Assembly: GCA_964530225.1 (NCBI GenBank)
Contig: CAZHBA010000110.1
Coordinates: 1-64,000, forward strand
Reading direction: 5' to 3'
Length of the DNA: 64,000 bases
From: CAZHBA01 sp964530225
GTDB taxonomy: Bacteria > Pseudomonadota > Alphaproteobacteria > UBA6615
Shown here: piece after piece, positions 48,163 to 57,185 of the stretch
Layout: each line of letters begins with the position of its first letter
How positions within the stretch are numbered: position 1 is the first letter of the stretch
Notes under the pieces: generated by a model
Database searches by the model: none
What the model saw: the letters and a program-made list of their open reading frames with translations, nothing else
What the model was told of the DNA's origin: nothing
Made by a program: the position numbers and the translations under genes

Positions 48163-48546
48163 ATGCGGGTCGGTGTCATAGCACCACCCTTCAGAGTAGA
48201 AAGTGGCTACCCTCCTCAGCGCGTCCTAACGTTCGATGATACAAAGGCACCCGTTGATAACTGAGCAGTGCCCGAGGACCATCACGTCCGTTCTGCGCTG
48301 GCCTTCGCACGGCAATGTGAACGGCCGTCACTGCTAATTCATTGCCAAGCCGGAGTGAGCCGGTCTCCAGCCATTGCATTGGCTATATTTCCCGACTGGC
48401 TGGCTTCAGGACGTGAGGAAGAGGTTGTGCGAGAGCTAATGCAAGTGGCACTCCCCTGCACGCCAAATACGCTTGTGGTAAAACTTTCGGATAAAGTTCG
48501 TGGATGCGAAGGACGGCTAACTTCGGCACTCCAGAAAGAAATTTGA
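48163..48546 (+). pseudogene. Dual-specificity phosphatase-like gene with in-frame TGA
   Basis: The phosphatase loop is intact: LLIHCQAGVSRSPAIALAI contains HCxxGxSRS, and the tail (PNTLVVKLSDKV, GCEGRLTSAL) fits the small tyrosine-phosphatase-like family found in alphaproteobacteria. Upstream in the same frame RVLTFDDTKAPVDN, also family-like, is separated from the rest by a TGA at 48262-48264. The position is not a conserved Cys, so selenocysteine is unlikely. A GTG at 48268 could restart a truncated but loop-containing protein of 92 residues. The surrounding DNA is notably AT-rich. Confidence 0.6.
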
Positions 48547-48561
48547 AGGACTTTTAGTGAA

Positions 48562-48831
48562 TTAGTTTTCGTTTATCCCGTGGTCCCTGGTGTGCAGTCG
48601 CTTCTTCCAGGTGCTTTCTAGTTACTGTACTTCATTAGGATTTGCATCGGGGAAACAACCCGCAAGGATTAAGAATTTAAAGTTTTCGGGATTCCGCTTA
48701 CGGAGCTCCTTGTTGCCTCCATCTCCCGTCACGGCGCAGTTCATCCAACGGCCTAGGAGATTATCTTTGCCATAGGCTACTTCGAGATAGCTCTTACCGC
48801 CACTGACATTGCAGCCCATAGACAACGCCAA
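48562..48831 (-). pseudogene. GIY-YIG nuclease-domain remnant
   Basis: The minus strand reads GGKSYLEVAYGKDNLLGRWM then TGDGGNKELRKRNPENFKFL, which follows GIY-YIG endonuclease domains (GKxYVGSAYGxxGLLxRW, GHGGNKEL). A TAA after ANPNEVQ interrupts the frame, and the same frame then continues LESTWKKRLHTRDHGINEN, exactly the normal domain end. The first strand with GIY is blurred. One nonsense mutation and a damaged N-terminus mark it as a relic of a restriction or mobile-element nuclease. Confidence 0.65.
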
Positions 48832-49090
48832 ATTCGATCGTGATATCGATCAAGCTCGTCACTACTTGAATTTATTTCCTCCTGCAATCCGGCCCGCTTG
48901 CTTCGTATATAATATCGTATAACAGCGCTGAACCTTACTATCACCCCCAATCTTTGCCTGCCTAGGCTAGCTTCAAGAATTCTCCTTGAAACCACCGCCC
49001 GGGCGGACGATTTAAACTCCTAATGACCTTTTTCATGTCTCGCCGGCCCATATCACCGGCACCGTCGCGCGGATCAGCCTGGAGATAGTT

Positions 49091-50071
49091 ATCGACTACC
49101 TGGTTTTCATCAAGGCCGGCGTGGGATTAGCACTTTTGCTGTTTGCAGCCGACTACCTGGTTCGCGGCGCGGTTGCGCTGGCGCGGCTTAGCGGCGTTTC
49201 ACCCCTCATCATCGGGCTGACCATTGTCGCCATTGGCACCTCGGTGCCCGAGTTCGTCACCGCTCTAGCCGCCTCACTATCCGGCGCTACCGATATGGCG
49301 ATCGGAAACGTCGTCGGTAGCAACATCGTCAACATGCTGCTTATTCTGGGCATCGCTGCAATAATCCGCCCGATCGCCGTTAGCGTGAAAACCATAGCCC
49401 GCGACACCACGATGGTTGTCGGCGCAACGGCGCTGTTTGTCGCCATCGGCGTCACCTGTGGATTCAACCTATGGCGGGGCGCTCTGCTCGTGTTTTGCCT
49501 GCTCGGTTATTTGTATCTGACCTACAAAGCAGAGAAGGTAGAGAATAACGAGGAGGCGTTGCACGCGCGCGAAGCCGAATACATCGGCGGCGTGCCGGGG
49601 CACACATGGGTCGCTTTCGTTTTTCTGGTCGGCGGATTGGCCGGCATCATTGTCGGCGCAAAACTACTGGTCGACGGTGGCCTGGGTATCGCCGAGGCAT
49701 TTAACGTATCGCGTACAGTTGTTGGACTCACATGGATTGCGGTCGGCACCAGCCTGCCCGAGCTCGCCATCGTGATTGTCGCCAGCTTGCGCGGGCATAG
49801 CGACATCGCCCTGGGCAACGTGCTCGGCAGTAACATATTTAACTTGCTGGGCATAACAGGTGGGGTTGCCATGATCACGCCGCTCGATATGCCGAACGAG
49901 GTTATGAATTTTGATATTTGGGCATTGCTCGGTGTCACCATCTTATTGCTGCCCTTGATGATCACGGAAAACAAAATCAGCCGCATGGATGGCCGGCTCC
50001 TGGTCGGGCTTTATATCGTCTACCTGGCCGCCCAACTGGAACCCGTACGCCAGCTTTTTGCCCAGGCGTGA
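49091..50071 (+). CDS. Calcium/sodium antiporter (CaCA family), apparent AUC start
   Basis: A ten-helix cation exchanger, about 326 residues. The two inverted alpha-repeats are GLTIVAIGTSVPEFVTALAA with GNVVGSNIVNMLL, and GLTWIAVGTSLPELAIVIVA with GNVLGSNIFNLLG. Relatives start MxYLxFxxGLALL; the frame here gives DYLVFIKAGVGLALLLF directly after an ATC at 49091, six bases after GGAG. A GTG at 49121 is the only conventional start and would remove part of helix 1. It exports Ca2+ in exchange for Na+ or H+. Confidence 0.85.
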   Translation: MDYLVFIKAGVGLALLLFAADYLVRGAVALARLSGVSPLIIGLTIVAIGTSVPEFVTALAASLSGATDMAIGNVVGSNIVNMLLILGIAAIIRPIAVSVKTIARDTTMVVGATALFVAIGVTCGFNLWRGALLVFCLLGYLYLTYKAEKVENNEEALHAREAEYIGGVPGHTWVAFVFLVGGLAGIIVGAKLLVDGGLGIAEAFNVSRTVVGLTWIAVGTSLPELAIVIVASLRGHSDIALGNVLGSNIFNLLGITGGVAMITPLDMPNEVMNFDIWALLGVTILLLPLMITENKISRMDGRLLVGLYIVYLAAQLEPVRQLFAQA

Positions 50072-50191
50072 GGAGGCACGCAAAGCCCCTGCGCCAACGT
50101 GACAAATTTAGTAGTATCTGCACCTTGAAAATTGACCGTTGGCCGGATCGTGTGTGGGAATTGGCAACAGATCGAGGGACGTTGAAGAGCC

Positions 50192-52189
50192 ATGATAACG
50201 GCAGACCAAGCCGAGCTTAAAAACGGGACGGGCGCCAGCCATGTTGGCCTGGAAGCTCTGCGCCAGGCGCTTCCCACGTTACCCGCGGGACCCGGCGTGT
50301 ACCGTATGCTCAACAGTGGCGGCGACGTTCTTTACGTCGGCAAGGCCCGTAGCCTAAAACGGCGGGTTACCAGCTATACGCAATTGACTCGGCTACCCAT
50401 CCGCCTGCAACGCATGGTTTCGCAAACCGTAGCACTGGAAGTCGTCACGACCCATACCGAAGCCGAAGCGCTGCTGCTAGAGTCGAACCTTATTAAGCGC
50501 CTGGCACCGCGCTACAATGTGCTACTACGCGACGATAAGAGTTTTCCCTATATTCTGCTCACCAGCCAGCTTAGCCGTAAGATCCTCAAAACCGGCGCCA
50601 GCCCGCAGAAACAACGGCGCCAGCAGCAGGATAGCGCTACGCCGGGTTCCAAAAGTATTGGACCTACTCCAGCAGATTGGGTCGGCGTTACCAAGTACCG
50701 CGGCGCCCGCACCGCCGAGGGTGAGTATTTTGGGCCCTTCGCGTCGGCTGGGTCAGTCAACCGCACGCTCAATGCCCTCGAGCGAGCGTTCCTGTTGCGC
50801 AGTTGCACCGACGCGGTGTTTTTGGGACGCTCGCGCGCCTGCCTGAAATATCAGCTCAAACGCTGCAGCGCCCCTTGCGTCGGCTACATCTCGACCGAGG
50901 AATATGGCGAGCTGGTTAAACAGGCGCGCAATTTTCTCGGCGGCCAATCGCGCGAGGTCCAAGACAGCCTGGCGGAGGATATGCAGGCAGCCAGCGATAA
51001 CCTCGAATTCGAGGGCGCCAGCAGAATTCGCGACCGCATCCGCGCTCTCACGCAGATACAGGCCCATCAGGACATCAACGTCGAAAATCTCAAGCTGCCG
51101 GAAGCCGATGTAATCGCCGCCTGGCAAATCGCCGGGCAAACCTGCATCCAGGTGTTCTTTTTTCGTGGCGGACGTAATTACGGCAATCGCGCCTATTATC
51201 CGCGCCACGACAAATCGGTCGATGTAGACGAGGTTCTCGCCGCATTCATCGGCCAGTTTTACGAGAACAAGCAACCGCCGCGCGTCATACTTCTCAGTCA
51301 CCAGGTGCCCGAACACGAATTATTATCGGCGGCGTTGACGGTCCGCGCCGACCGGAAGGTGGTTGTTACCCACCCAGTTCGCGGAACGCGGCGCAAGTTA
51401 GTGCAGCATGCCCTCGACAATGCTCGCGACGCGATGCAGCGCCGAATGGCGGAAAAAGCCACCAACCAAGAGCTTTTGGAAAAGGCGGCAGAACTGTTCG
51501 GTCTCGACTTATCCCCGGCCCGCATCGAGGTCTACGATAACTCCCATGTCGGCGGCCAGCATGCGATTGGCGCCATGATCGTCGCCGGTCCCGACGGTTT
51601 CATCAAAGGTGCCTACCGCAAATTCAACATGAAGGGCGACGATTACGCGCCCGGTGACGATTACGCCATGATGCGCGAAATGCTGAGCCGCCGTTTCGCC
51701 CGCGCGACCAAGGAAAACCCCGAACGCTCCGCCGGGCAATGGCCCAATCTGATCCTAATCGATGGCGGTCAGGGCCAGTTGAGTGCCGCGGAGGGCGCGC
51801 TGGAAGAACTGGGGGTCGACGACGTCGCGATCGCCGCAATCGCCAAGGGACCCGACCGCGATGCCGGCCGCGAGCGGTTTTTTACCCCCGGCCAGAAACC
51901 CTTTTCGCTGCCGCCGCAAGATCCCCTGCTATACTATCTGCAGCGATTACGGGACGAAGCCCACCGATTTGCCATTGGCACCCACCGGGCTAAGCGCTCG
52001 AAGGCAATCACTAGCAGCCCACTCGACGAGATCCCGGGTGTGGGTGCCAAAAGAAAACGCGCGCTGCTAACCCATTTCGGGTCGGGTCGGGCGGTAGCTC
52101 GTGCCGGACTCAAGGATCTCAAAGAAGTCAAAGGTATTAGCAGCTCAGTAGCAGGGATGGTTTATGATTATTTTCACAGCGATGGTTAA
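50192..52189 (+). CDS. uvrC: UvrABC system protein C
   Basis: Dual-incision nuclease of nucleotide excision repair, 665 residues. The GIY-YIG domain is at the start (GPGVYRMLNSGGDVLYVGKA), the UVR domain near 250 (LEFEGASRIRDRIRAL), the RNase H-like second nuclease contains EVYDNSHVGGQHAIGAMIV and LILIDGGQGQLSAAE, and two helix-hairpin-helix motifs end it (DEIPGVGAKRKRALL). About 35 residues, rich in Gln and Lys, lie between 125 and 160 and are variable in alphaproteobacteria. Confidence 0.97.
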   Translation: MITADQAELKNGTGASHVGLEALRQALPTLPAGPGVYRMLNSGGDVLYVGKARSLKRRVTSYTQLTRLPIRLQRMVSQTVALEVVTTHTEAEALLLESNLIKRLAPRYNVLLRDDKSFPYILLTSQLSRKILKTGASPQKQRRQQQDSATPGSKSIGPTPADWVGVTKYRGARTAEGEYFGPFASAGSVNRTLNALERAFLLRSCTDAVFLGRSRACLKYQLKRCSAPCVGYISTEEYGELVKQARNFLGGQSREVQDSLAEDMQAASDNLEFEGASRIRDRIRALTQIQAHQDINVENLKLPEADVIAAWQIAGQTCIQVFFFRGGRNYGNRAYYPRHDKSVDVDEVLAAFIGQFYENKQPPRVILLSHQVPEHELLSAALTVRADRKVVVTHPVRGTRRKLVQHALDNARDAMQRRMAEKATNQELLEKAAELFGLDLSPARIEVYDNSHVGGQHAIGAMIVAGPDGFIKGAYRKFNMKGDDYAPGDDYAMMREMLSRRFARATKENPERSAGQWPNLILIDGGQGQLSAAEGALEELGVDDVAIAAIAKGPDRDAGRERFFTPGQKPFSLPPQDPLLYYLQRLRDEAHRFAIGTHRAKRSKAITSSPLDEIPGVGAKRKRALLTHFGSGRAVARAGLKDLKEVKGISSSVAGMVYDYFHSDG

Positions 52190-52240
52190 TCTTCGCCCGA
52201 TTGACCCATGTTTTCCGGGTGGCAAACTAAAACTAGAAGT

Positions 52241-52807
52241 ATGACGATACCGAACATTCTTACCCTTCTTCGCGTCGCAATAATCCCAATTGTCGTGGTG
52301 TTGCTTATCGCCGGCGAATCCGATGCCACCCAATGGTGGGCCTTCTATCTGTTCGTCGCGTCGGCGATGACCGACTTTTTCGATGGTTGGCTGGCACGCA
52401 AGCTCAATCAGGAAAGCGATATCGGCCGCCTGTTCGACCCCATCGCCGATAAATTTCTGATCGCCGCCGTGTATCTTGTCCTGGTCGATGCCGACATCAT
52501 CGCCGGCTGGAACGTGCTGGCGGTAATTCTTATCCTCGGCCGCGAACTGCTGGTCTCCGCCCTGCGCGCCTATCTTGCCGAGCGCGGCATCGCGATGCCG
52601 TCGAGCAAGCACGCCAAATACAAGACGGCTGTGCAATTGGCATCAGCAGCGCTACTGATCATCAGTCCGCTATTCGATCCGCTATTCGCGCAAGTCGCCC
52701 TTATCGCGCTATGGCTGGCAGCCGCACTGACGGTGTCGAGCGGTTATGGCTATTGGATGCGTTCGAGCGAACACTTTACCGCCCACGCCAACAAGGCGGG
52801 AGAGTAA
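52241..52807 (+). CDS. pgsA: CDP-diacylglycerol-glycerol-3-phosphate 3-phosphatidyltransferase
   Basis: A 188-residue membrane enzyme making phosphatidylglycerol phosphate. The CDP-alcohol phosphotransferase motif DG-x2-AR-x8-G-x3-D-x3-D is intact in DGWLARKLNQESDIGRLF-DPIAD. The ATG at 52241, followed by TIPNILTLLRVAIIP, is the standard start; the frame is open 11 codons farther. It is the second gene after uvrC, a common alphaproteobacterial pairing with the Moco genes behind it. Confidence 0.94.
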   Translation: MTIPNILTLLRVAIIPIVVVLLIAGESDATQWWAFYLFVASAMTDFFDGWLARKLNQESDIGRLFDPIADKFLIAAVYLVLVDADIIAGWNVLAVILILGRELLVSALRAYLAERGIAMPSSKHAKYKTAVQLASAALLIISPLFDPLFAQVALIALWLAAALTVSSGYGYWMRSSEHFTAHANKAGE

Positions 52808-52811
52808 CCCG

Positions 52812-53351
52812 ATGCGCGTTATGGGTCTGACGGGGTGGAGCGGTAACGGCAAGACGACACTGCTAGTTGAGTTGGTCTCCCAAATTACCGGGCTCGGTTA
52901 CACCGTCTCCACCATCAAGCATGCCCACCATGTCTTCGACGTCGACCAGCCAGGCAAGGATTCGTATCGCCATCGCACCGCCGGTGCCTCTGAAGTTCTG
53001 GTTGCCTCGACTAAGCGGTGGGTGTTGATGCGCGAATTGGCGGACGAGCTCGAGCCCGACCTCGACGGACTACTTTCCCACATGACGCCGGTCGATCTCG
53101 TCCTTGTCGAAGGCTACAAGCACCACGCCCACGACAAAATAGAGGTTCATCGCCCCTCGCTGGGGCAGCCGCTGGTCGCGCCAACAGATCCCTCGGTTAT
53201 CGCTATAGCCTGCGATAATCCGCCAGATAATACAGATGGTCTAGCTGCCGCCATTCTCGATCTCAACGATACCGCGGCGATCACCCAATTTATATTGTCG
53301 GCCTGCGAACTGGATTCTCACCTGACGGTGCCAGTAGGAAAGGCCAGCTAA
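52812..53351 (+). CDS. mobB: Molybdopterin-guanine dinucleotide biosynthesis protein B
   Basis: A 179-residue P-loop GTPase with Walker A GWSGNGKTTLL at the N-terminus, the TIKHAHHVFDVDQPGKDSYR segment and VDLVLVEGYKHH, all hallmarks of MobB. It assists MobA in attaching GMP to molybdopterin. The start is 4 bases after pgsA and the end 4 bases before moeA, forming one transcription unit. Confidence 0.94.
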   Translation: MRVMGLTGWSGNGKTTLLVELVSQITGLGYTVSTIKHAHHVFDVDQPGKDSYRHRTAGASEVLVASTKRWVLMRELADELEPDLDGLLSHMTPVDLVLVEGYKHHAHDKIEVHRPSLGQPLVAPTDPSVIAIACDNPPDNTDGLAAAILDLNDTAAITQFILSACELDSHLTVPVGKAS

Positions 53352-53355
53352 CGCT

Positions 53356-54636
53356 ATGATCCAACTGCGCGACGACTGCTTTGTCAATGACGGTACATTG
53401 ATGCCGGCGGATACCGCGCTCGATACATTGTTCGACCGGCTGCACCTGGTCGTCGACAGCGAAACTGTCCCGCTACGAGCAGCGACGAGCCGTATCTCGG
53501 CTGCGGATGTAATCTCGGAACGTGACGTACCGCCCCACGACAATTCGGCGGTCGATGGGTACGCAGTTTACTTCGGCGATCTGGCGGTAAACACCGATAC
53601 TCGCCTACCGATTACCGGCCGAGCCGCGGCGGGCCATCCGTTGATGCAGCCGCAAAAACGCGGTGAGGCCGTGCGGATTTTTACCGGTGCGCCGATGCCC
53701 GAGGGCGCAGCGGGTGGGCCCGATACGGTGCTGATGCAGGAAGATTGCGCCATCGAGGGCAGCGCCGAAGGGGAACTAGTGATCATTCCTCAGGGTATCA
53801 AAAAAAGCGCCAACCGGCGTTTCCGCGGCGAAGATGTTCAGGCCGGTGCGACCATATTGACCGCGGGCCAACGGCTGCGGCCACAGGAAATTGGGCTCGC
53901 CGCATCGATTGGCCTAACATCGTTGAACGTTTATCGGCCGCTACGTGTCGCCATCATGTCGACTGGCGATGAAGTGTCCGAACCAGGGACCGACTTGCCC
54001 ACTGGCAGTATCTATGACGCCAACCGTTATAGCCTGTTCGCGCTGCTCGACGATCTTGGCTGCGAGGTAACCGATCTCGGCATTCTGCCGGACGACCGAG
54101 CGATGCTCGGCAAGGTGCTGAGCAAGGCTGCTGAAAGCCACGATGCCCTGATCAGCTCGGCCGGGATGTCGGTCGGCGACGAAGACCATTTATCGGAGAC
54201 AGTTTTGGATTTGGGCCAGATGCATTTCTGGCAGCTCGCCATCAAGCCGGGACGACCGGTTGCCCTCGGCCAGATCGGCAGCGCTTCGTTCATCGGTCTG
54301 CCCGGAAACCCGGCGGCGATGATGGTGACGTTCCTGGTGCTGGCGCGGCCGGCGTTGCTGCGGCTTGCCGGCGCCATCGATCTCCGTCCCCACCTCTATA
54401 AAGTCCAGGCGGGATTCGATCACACCAAAAAGCCGGCGCGGCGTGAATATGTTCGGGTTCGACTATCGACCGGCAAGGACGGTAATTTGGTGGCCCTTAA
54501 GTTCCCGCGTGAAGGCGCCGGTATCCTGACTTCGCTGGTCGAAGCCGACGGCCTTGTTGAATTGCCCGAGAACACGACCCAATTGACTGAAGGAACGATG
54601 GTGGATTTTCTGCCATTTACGGAAGTGAGCCGATGA
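53356..54636 (+). CDS. moeA: Molybdopterin molybdenumtransferase
   Basis: A 426-residue MoeA that inserts molybdate into adenylated molybdopterin. DVPPHDNSAVDGYAV is the domain III signature, MSTGDEVSEPGT and SAGMSVGDEDH lie in the MogA-like domain, and LPGNPAAMMVTF is the conserved active-site loop. It overlaps moaD by 4 bases. Confidence 0.95.
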   Translation: MIQLRDDCFVNDGTLMPADTALDTLFDRLHLVVDSETVPLRAATSRISAADVISERDVPPHDNSAVDGYAVYFGDLAVNTDTRLPITGRAAAGHPLMQPQKRGEAVRIFTGAPMPEGAAGGPDTVLMQEDCAIEGSAEGELVIIPQGIKKSANRRFRGEDVQAGATILTAGQRLRPQEIGLAASIGLTSLNVYRPLRVAIMSTGDEVSEPGTDLPTGSIYDANRYSLFALLDDLGCEVTDLGILPDDRAMLGKVLSKAAESHDALISSAGMSVGDEDHLSETVLDLGQMHFWQLAIKPGRPVALGQIGSASFIGLPGNPAAMMVTFLVLARPALLRLAGAIDLRPHLYKVQAGFDHTKKPARREYVRVRLSTGKDGNLVALKFPREGAGILTSLVEADGLVELPENTTQLTEGTMVDFLPFTEVSR

Positions 54637-54884
54637 AAGTGCTTTATTTTGCTTGGCTAAGGCAGCGGACCGGGGTCGCCTCGGAAGAGTTCGACCTACC
54701 TGGCAATGTCCACAACATCGACGATCTGGTCAGTTGGCTAGCTGCGAAGGGTCCCGGCTATGCCAAGGGGTTCGCCGAGCCGCAGGTAATCCGCGCCGCC
54801 GTCAATTTCGAGTATGTACTGTTCGACCACAAGCTTACGAACACCGACGAGGTAGCGTTCTTCCCGCCCATGACCGGCGGGTAG
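54633..54884 (+). CDS. moaD: Molybdopterin synthase sulfur-carrier subunit
   Basis: An 83-residue ubiquitin-like protein ending in Gly-Gly (FFPPMTGG), the residue that becomes the thiocarboxylate. It starts MKVLYFAWLRQRTGVASEEF as MoaD does. It pairs with MoaE, encoded 17 bases downstream, to convert cPMP to molybdopterin. Confidence 0.95.
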   Translation: MKVLYFAWLRQRTGVASEEFDLPGNVHNIDDLVSWLAAKGPGYAKGFAEPQVIRAAVNFEYVLFDHKLTNTDEVAFFPPMTGG

Positions 54885-54901
54885 CGTGGTAATCTGGCAA
54901 T

Positions 54902-55384
54902 ATGATTAAGGTTCAACAGGAAAATTTCGACGTTAGCGCTGAGCTCGCGAGCTTAACTGCCGGTAACCACCAGATCGGTGGAGTCGTTAGTTTCGTCGGA
55001 TTGGTGCGCGACCTAACAAAGGCGGACGGCCGTGACTCCGCTTTGAAGGCGATGACCCTGGAACATTATTCGGGCATGACCGAGAAAAAACTGGCCGAAA
55101 TCGAGGCCGAGGCGCAAGCGCGCTGGCCGCTCGAAGCCAGCCTGATCATCCACCGCTACGGCCACCTCCAGCCCGGCGAACAAATCGTTCTGGTTGCCTG
55201 CGCCTCAGCCCATCGCCAGGCAGCAATCGATGCCTGCAGTTTCTTAATAGACTGGCTCAAGACCGAAGCACCACTCTGGAAACTGGAGGAAACCGACACC
55301 GGCAAAGAGTGGGTCGAAAGCCGAGCTGGCGACGATGCAGCAGCGGCGCGCTGGCAGGTCAAACCGGACCGAGCCGTCGAATGA
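54902..55384 (+). CDS. moaE: Molybdopterin synthase catalytic subunit
   Basis: A 160-residue MoaE. GGVVSFVGLVRDLTKADG, LEHYSGMTEKKL, HRYGHLQPGEQIVLVACAS and WKLEET are its successive signatures; the lysine in DWLKTEAPLWK is catalytic. Its stop codon overlaps the ATG of the next small gene (ATGA), so the two are translationally coupled. moaA, moaC and mobA are not in the window. Confidence 0.95.
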   Translation: MIKVQQENFDVSAELASLTAGNHQIGGVVSFVGLVRDLTKADGRDSALKAMTLEHYSGMTEKKLAEIEAEAQARWPLEASLIIHRYGHLQPGEQIVLVACASAHRQAAIDACSFLIDWLKTEAPLWKLEETDTGKEWVESRAGDDAAAARWQVKPDRAVE

Positions 55385-55593
55385 ACGTCATTCTAAAATC
55401 AACGATCGCCTGTCCCCATTGCGGGTATGAACAGCCTGAGATTACGCCCACTAACACCTGACAGGTTTTCTACGATTGTCGCTCATGTGGCGAAGTTTTG
55501 CAGCCCCGACCGGGCGATTGCCGCGTTTTCTTCTCATACGGCGATGTACTCTACCCCTCGGTCCAACAAGACGGTTTGCAGTCCTGCGAATAA
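55381..55593 (+). CDS. Small zinc-ribbon-like protein with in-frame TGA (GDCC-motif family)
   Basis: A 70-codon frame starts with the ATG that overlaps the moaE stop. It reads TIACPHCGYEQPE, then PTNT, a TGA at 55459-55461, then QVFYDCRSCGEVLQPRPGDC and RVFFSYGDVLYPSVQ, ending at a TAA. This aligns with small proteins that have PTDACQFFYEC and GDCCVFCSYGDVPCPPIQ, so the TGA falls precisely on the conserved Cys before QFFYEC. Three other family cysteines are replaced here (Arg, Phe, Tyr). The two readings are a selenocysteine-containing protein or a gene just inactivated. A 4-bp hairpin with its loop at 55483 is a poor SECIS, lacking an early loop G. The function of the family is not known to me. 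Confidence 0.5.
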
Positions 55594-55594
55594 C

Positions 55595-55622
55595 AAAACG
55601 GCGCTCCAAGAAGCACCGTTTT
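55595..55622. terminator. Bidirectional rho-independent terminator
   Basis: AAAACGGCGCT (55595-55605) pairs with AGCACCGTTTT (55612-55622) with one mismatch and a six-base loop. A T-run ends the stem on the plus strand and the A-run does so on the minus strand, so it can end both the Moco operon and ilvE, which converge here. Confidence 0.75.
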
Positions 55623-55641
55623 CATTAAATTTGAGTATCGT

Positions 55642-56571
55642 TTACTCAGCAGCAACCGCAACCGGACGGCCATTTACTAGGTCGTCATAGTCGATCATTA
55701 GCGTCTTGGTGATAGTGCCAACTTCGAACGAATAATCGCTACCGATGTTGGAAATCGGCGTCACTTCCGCCGCCGTGCCGGTTACGAACATCTCGCTGGC
55801 ATCACCGAGTTCTTTCGGCATGATCGCCCGCTCGATGACCTCGTAGCCGCGTTGCTCGGCTAGCTTGATGACTGAACGGCGGGTAATGCCGTCGAGGAAA
55901 CAGTCGGGCGTCGGCGTGTGTATCTTGCCGTCGATAACCAGGAATATATTCGCGCCCGTTGTCTCCGCAAGCTGACCGCGCCAATCGAGCATCAGCGCAT
56001 CGGAACAGCCATTAGCCTCGGCGGCATGCTTCGACAGGGTGCAGATCATATAAAGACCGGCGGCCTTGGCGTGCACTGGTGCCGTCAATGGATCGGGCCG
56101 GCGATAGATCGCCCAATCCAGCTTGATGCCCTTCATGCGCGCCTCCGGCGTGAAGTAGGCCGGCCACTGCCACGCAGCGATAGCAACATAGATCTCGCAA
56201 TTCTGCGCCGATACGCCCATTTGCTCGGGACCACGCCAAGCGACGGGGCGAATATAGGCGTCCGACACGCCGACCTTCTCAAACGTCTCGCGACACGCCG
56301 CACCGAGTTCGGCAATCGAGTAGGGCACCCGAAAGCCCAGCGCCTCACCAGACACTTGCAGGCGCTCGTTATGCGCGGTTAATTCGAAAATTTCGCCGTT
56401 ATAGGCGCGCATGCCTTCGAATACGCACGATGCGTAGTGCAGCGCATGATTCAACACGTGCAATTTGGCCTCGCGCCAGGGTACGAACTCACCGTTCATC
56501 CAGATTACACCGTCCCGATCATCATATGGCACTTCATGCATGGCCTGAGCCCTTTTGACATATTCGTTCAT
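55642..56571 (-). CDS. ilvE: Branched-chain amino acid aminotransferase
   Basis: A 309-residue fold-type IV aminotransferase. IWMNGEFVPWREAKLHVLNH and the segment GMRAY are typical of IlvE; the DCFLDGITRRSVIKLAEQRG motif binds the cofactor phosphate. It performs the last step of leucine, isoleucine and valine synthesis and the first of their breakdown. It is transcribed away from a MarR-type regulator with an AT-rich 74-base gap between starts. Confidence 0.95.
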   Translation of the reverse strand: MNEYVKRAQAMHEVPYDDRDGVIWMNGEFVPWREAKLHVLNHALHYASCVFEGMRAYNGEIFELTAHNERLQVSGEALGFRVPYSIAELGAACRETFEKVGVSDAYIRPVAWRGPEQMGVSAQNCEIYVAIAAWQWPAYFTPEARMKGIKLDWAIYRRPDPLTAPVHAKAAGLYMICTLSKHAAEANGCSDALMLDWRGQLAETTGANIFLVIDGKIHTPTPDCFLDGITRRSVIKLAEQRGYEVIERAIMPKELGDASEMFVTGTAAEVTPISNIGSDYSFEVGTITKTLMIDYDDLVNGRPVAVAAE

Positions 56572-56645
56572 TTATCTACGTCCTTAAGACATATAATTAT
56601 TCTTCGGACTTGCACTGAGTAACATTTTTAGGTAATTAAGTCAAT

Positions 56646-57185
56646 ATGGCTGACCTTAAATCTAATATCGAGCCCCGGTTCCTGCGCGACGAGAACCTGC
56701 GCCAGGGGATTGAACTGCTGTTTTACGCCTACCGCGACTTTACCGCCGAACCCGATGCAATCCTGGCGAAATGGGGGTTTGGACGGGCGCACCACCGGGT
56801 GATTTACTTTGTCGGTCGCAATCCCAATATTACGGTCACCGAACTGTTGGAAATTCTAAAAATTACCAAGCAGAGCCTATCGCGCGTGCTGAGCACGCTG
56901 GTCGAAGATGATTTCATCGATCAACGCGCCGATCCGTCCGACCGGCGGCGTAAATTGCTAACGCTCGGCGAAAAGGGCCTGAAACTGGAGCGCGAACTGA
57001 CGACGACGCAAATGGCCCGTTTCGCCCGTGCCTATCGCGAAACCGGCGCAGACGCAGTCGAAGGGTTTTGCCGGGTCCTGAGCGGTATCATCAATCCCGA
57101 AGACCGCGCCCGTGTCCGCCCCCGACATCGGCCCGGCGCTGGTAGAGAGAGTGGGCCGGAACCGGTCAAACAGAAAAAAAACTAA
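56646..57185 (+). CDS. MarR-family transcriptional regulator
   Basis: A 179-residue winged-helix protein. ELLEILKITKQSLSRVLSTL is the recognition helix region and the wing is RADPSDRRRKLLTLGEKG, the MarR signature. An extended basic tail (RPRHRPGAGRESGP) follows. The arrangement of MarR next to an OmpR-type response regulator recalls the petP/petR pair of Rhodobacter. Its target may be the divergent ilvE promoter. Confidence 0.88.
   Translation: MADLKSNIEPRFLRDENLRQGIELLFYAYRDFTAEPDAILAKWGFGRAHHRVIYFVGRNPNITVTELLEILKITKQSLSRVLSTLVEDDFIDQRADPSDRRRKLLTLGEKGLKLERELTTTQMARFARAYRETGADAVEGFCRVLSGIINPEDRARVRPRHRPGAGRESGPEPVKQKKN

Noticed and set aside
48262..48264. TGA in the phosphatase gene as selenocysteine
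   Set aside because: The position is not a conserved Cys in the family and lies outside the catalytic loop; a nonsense mutation is simpler.
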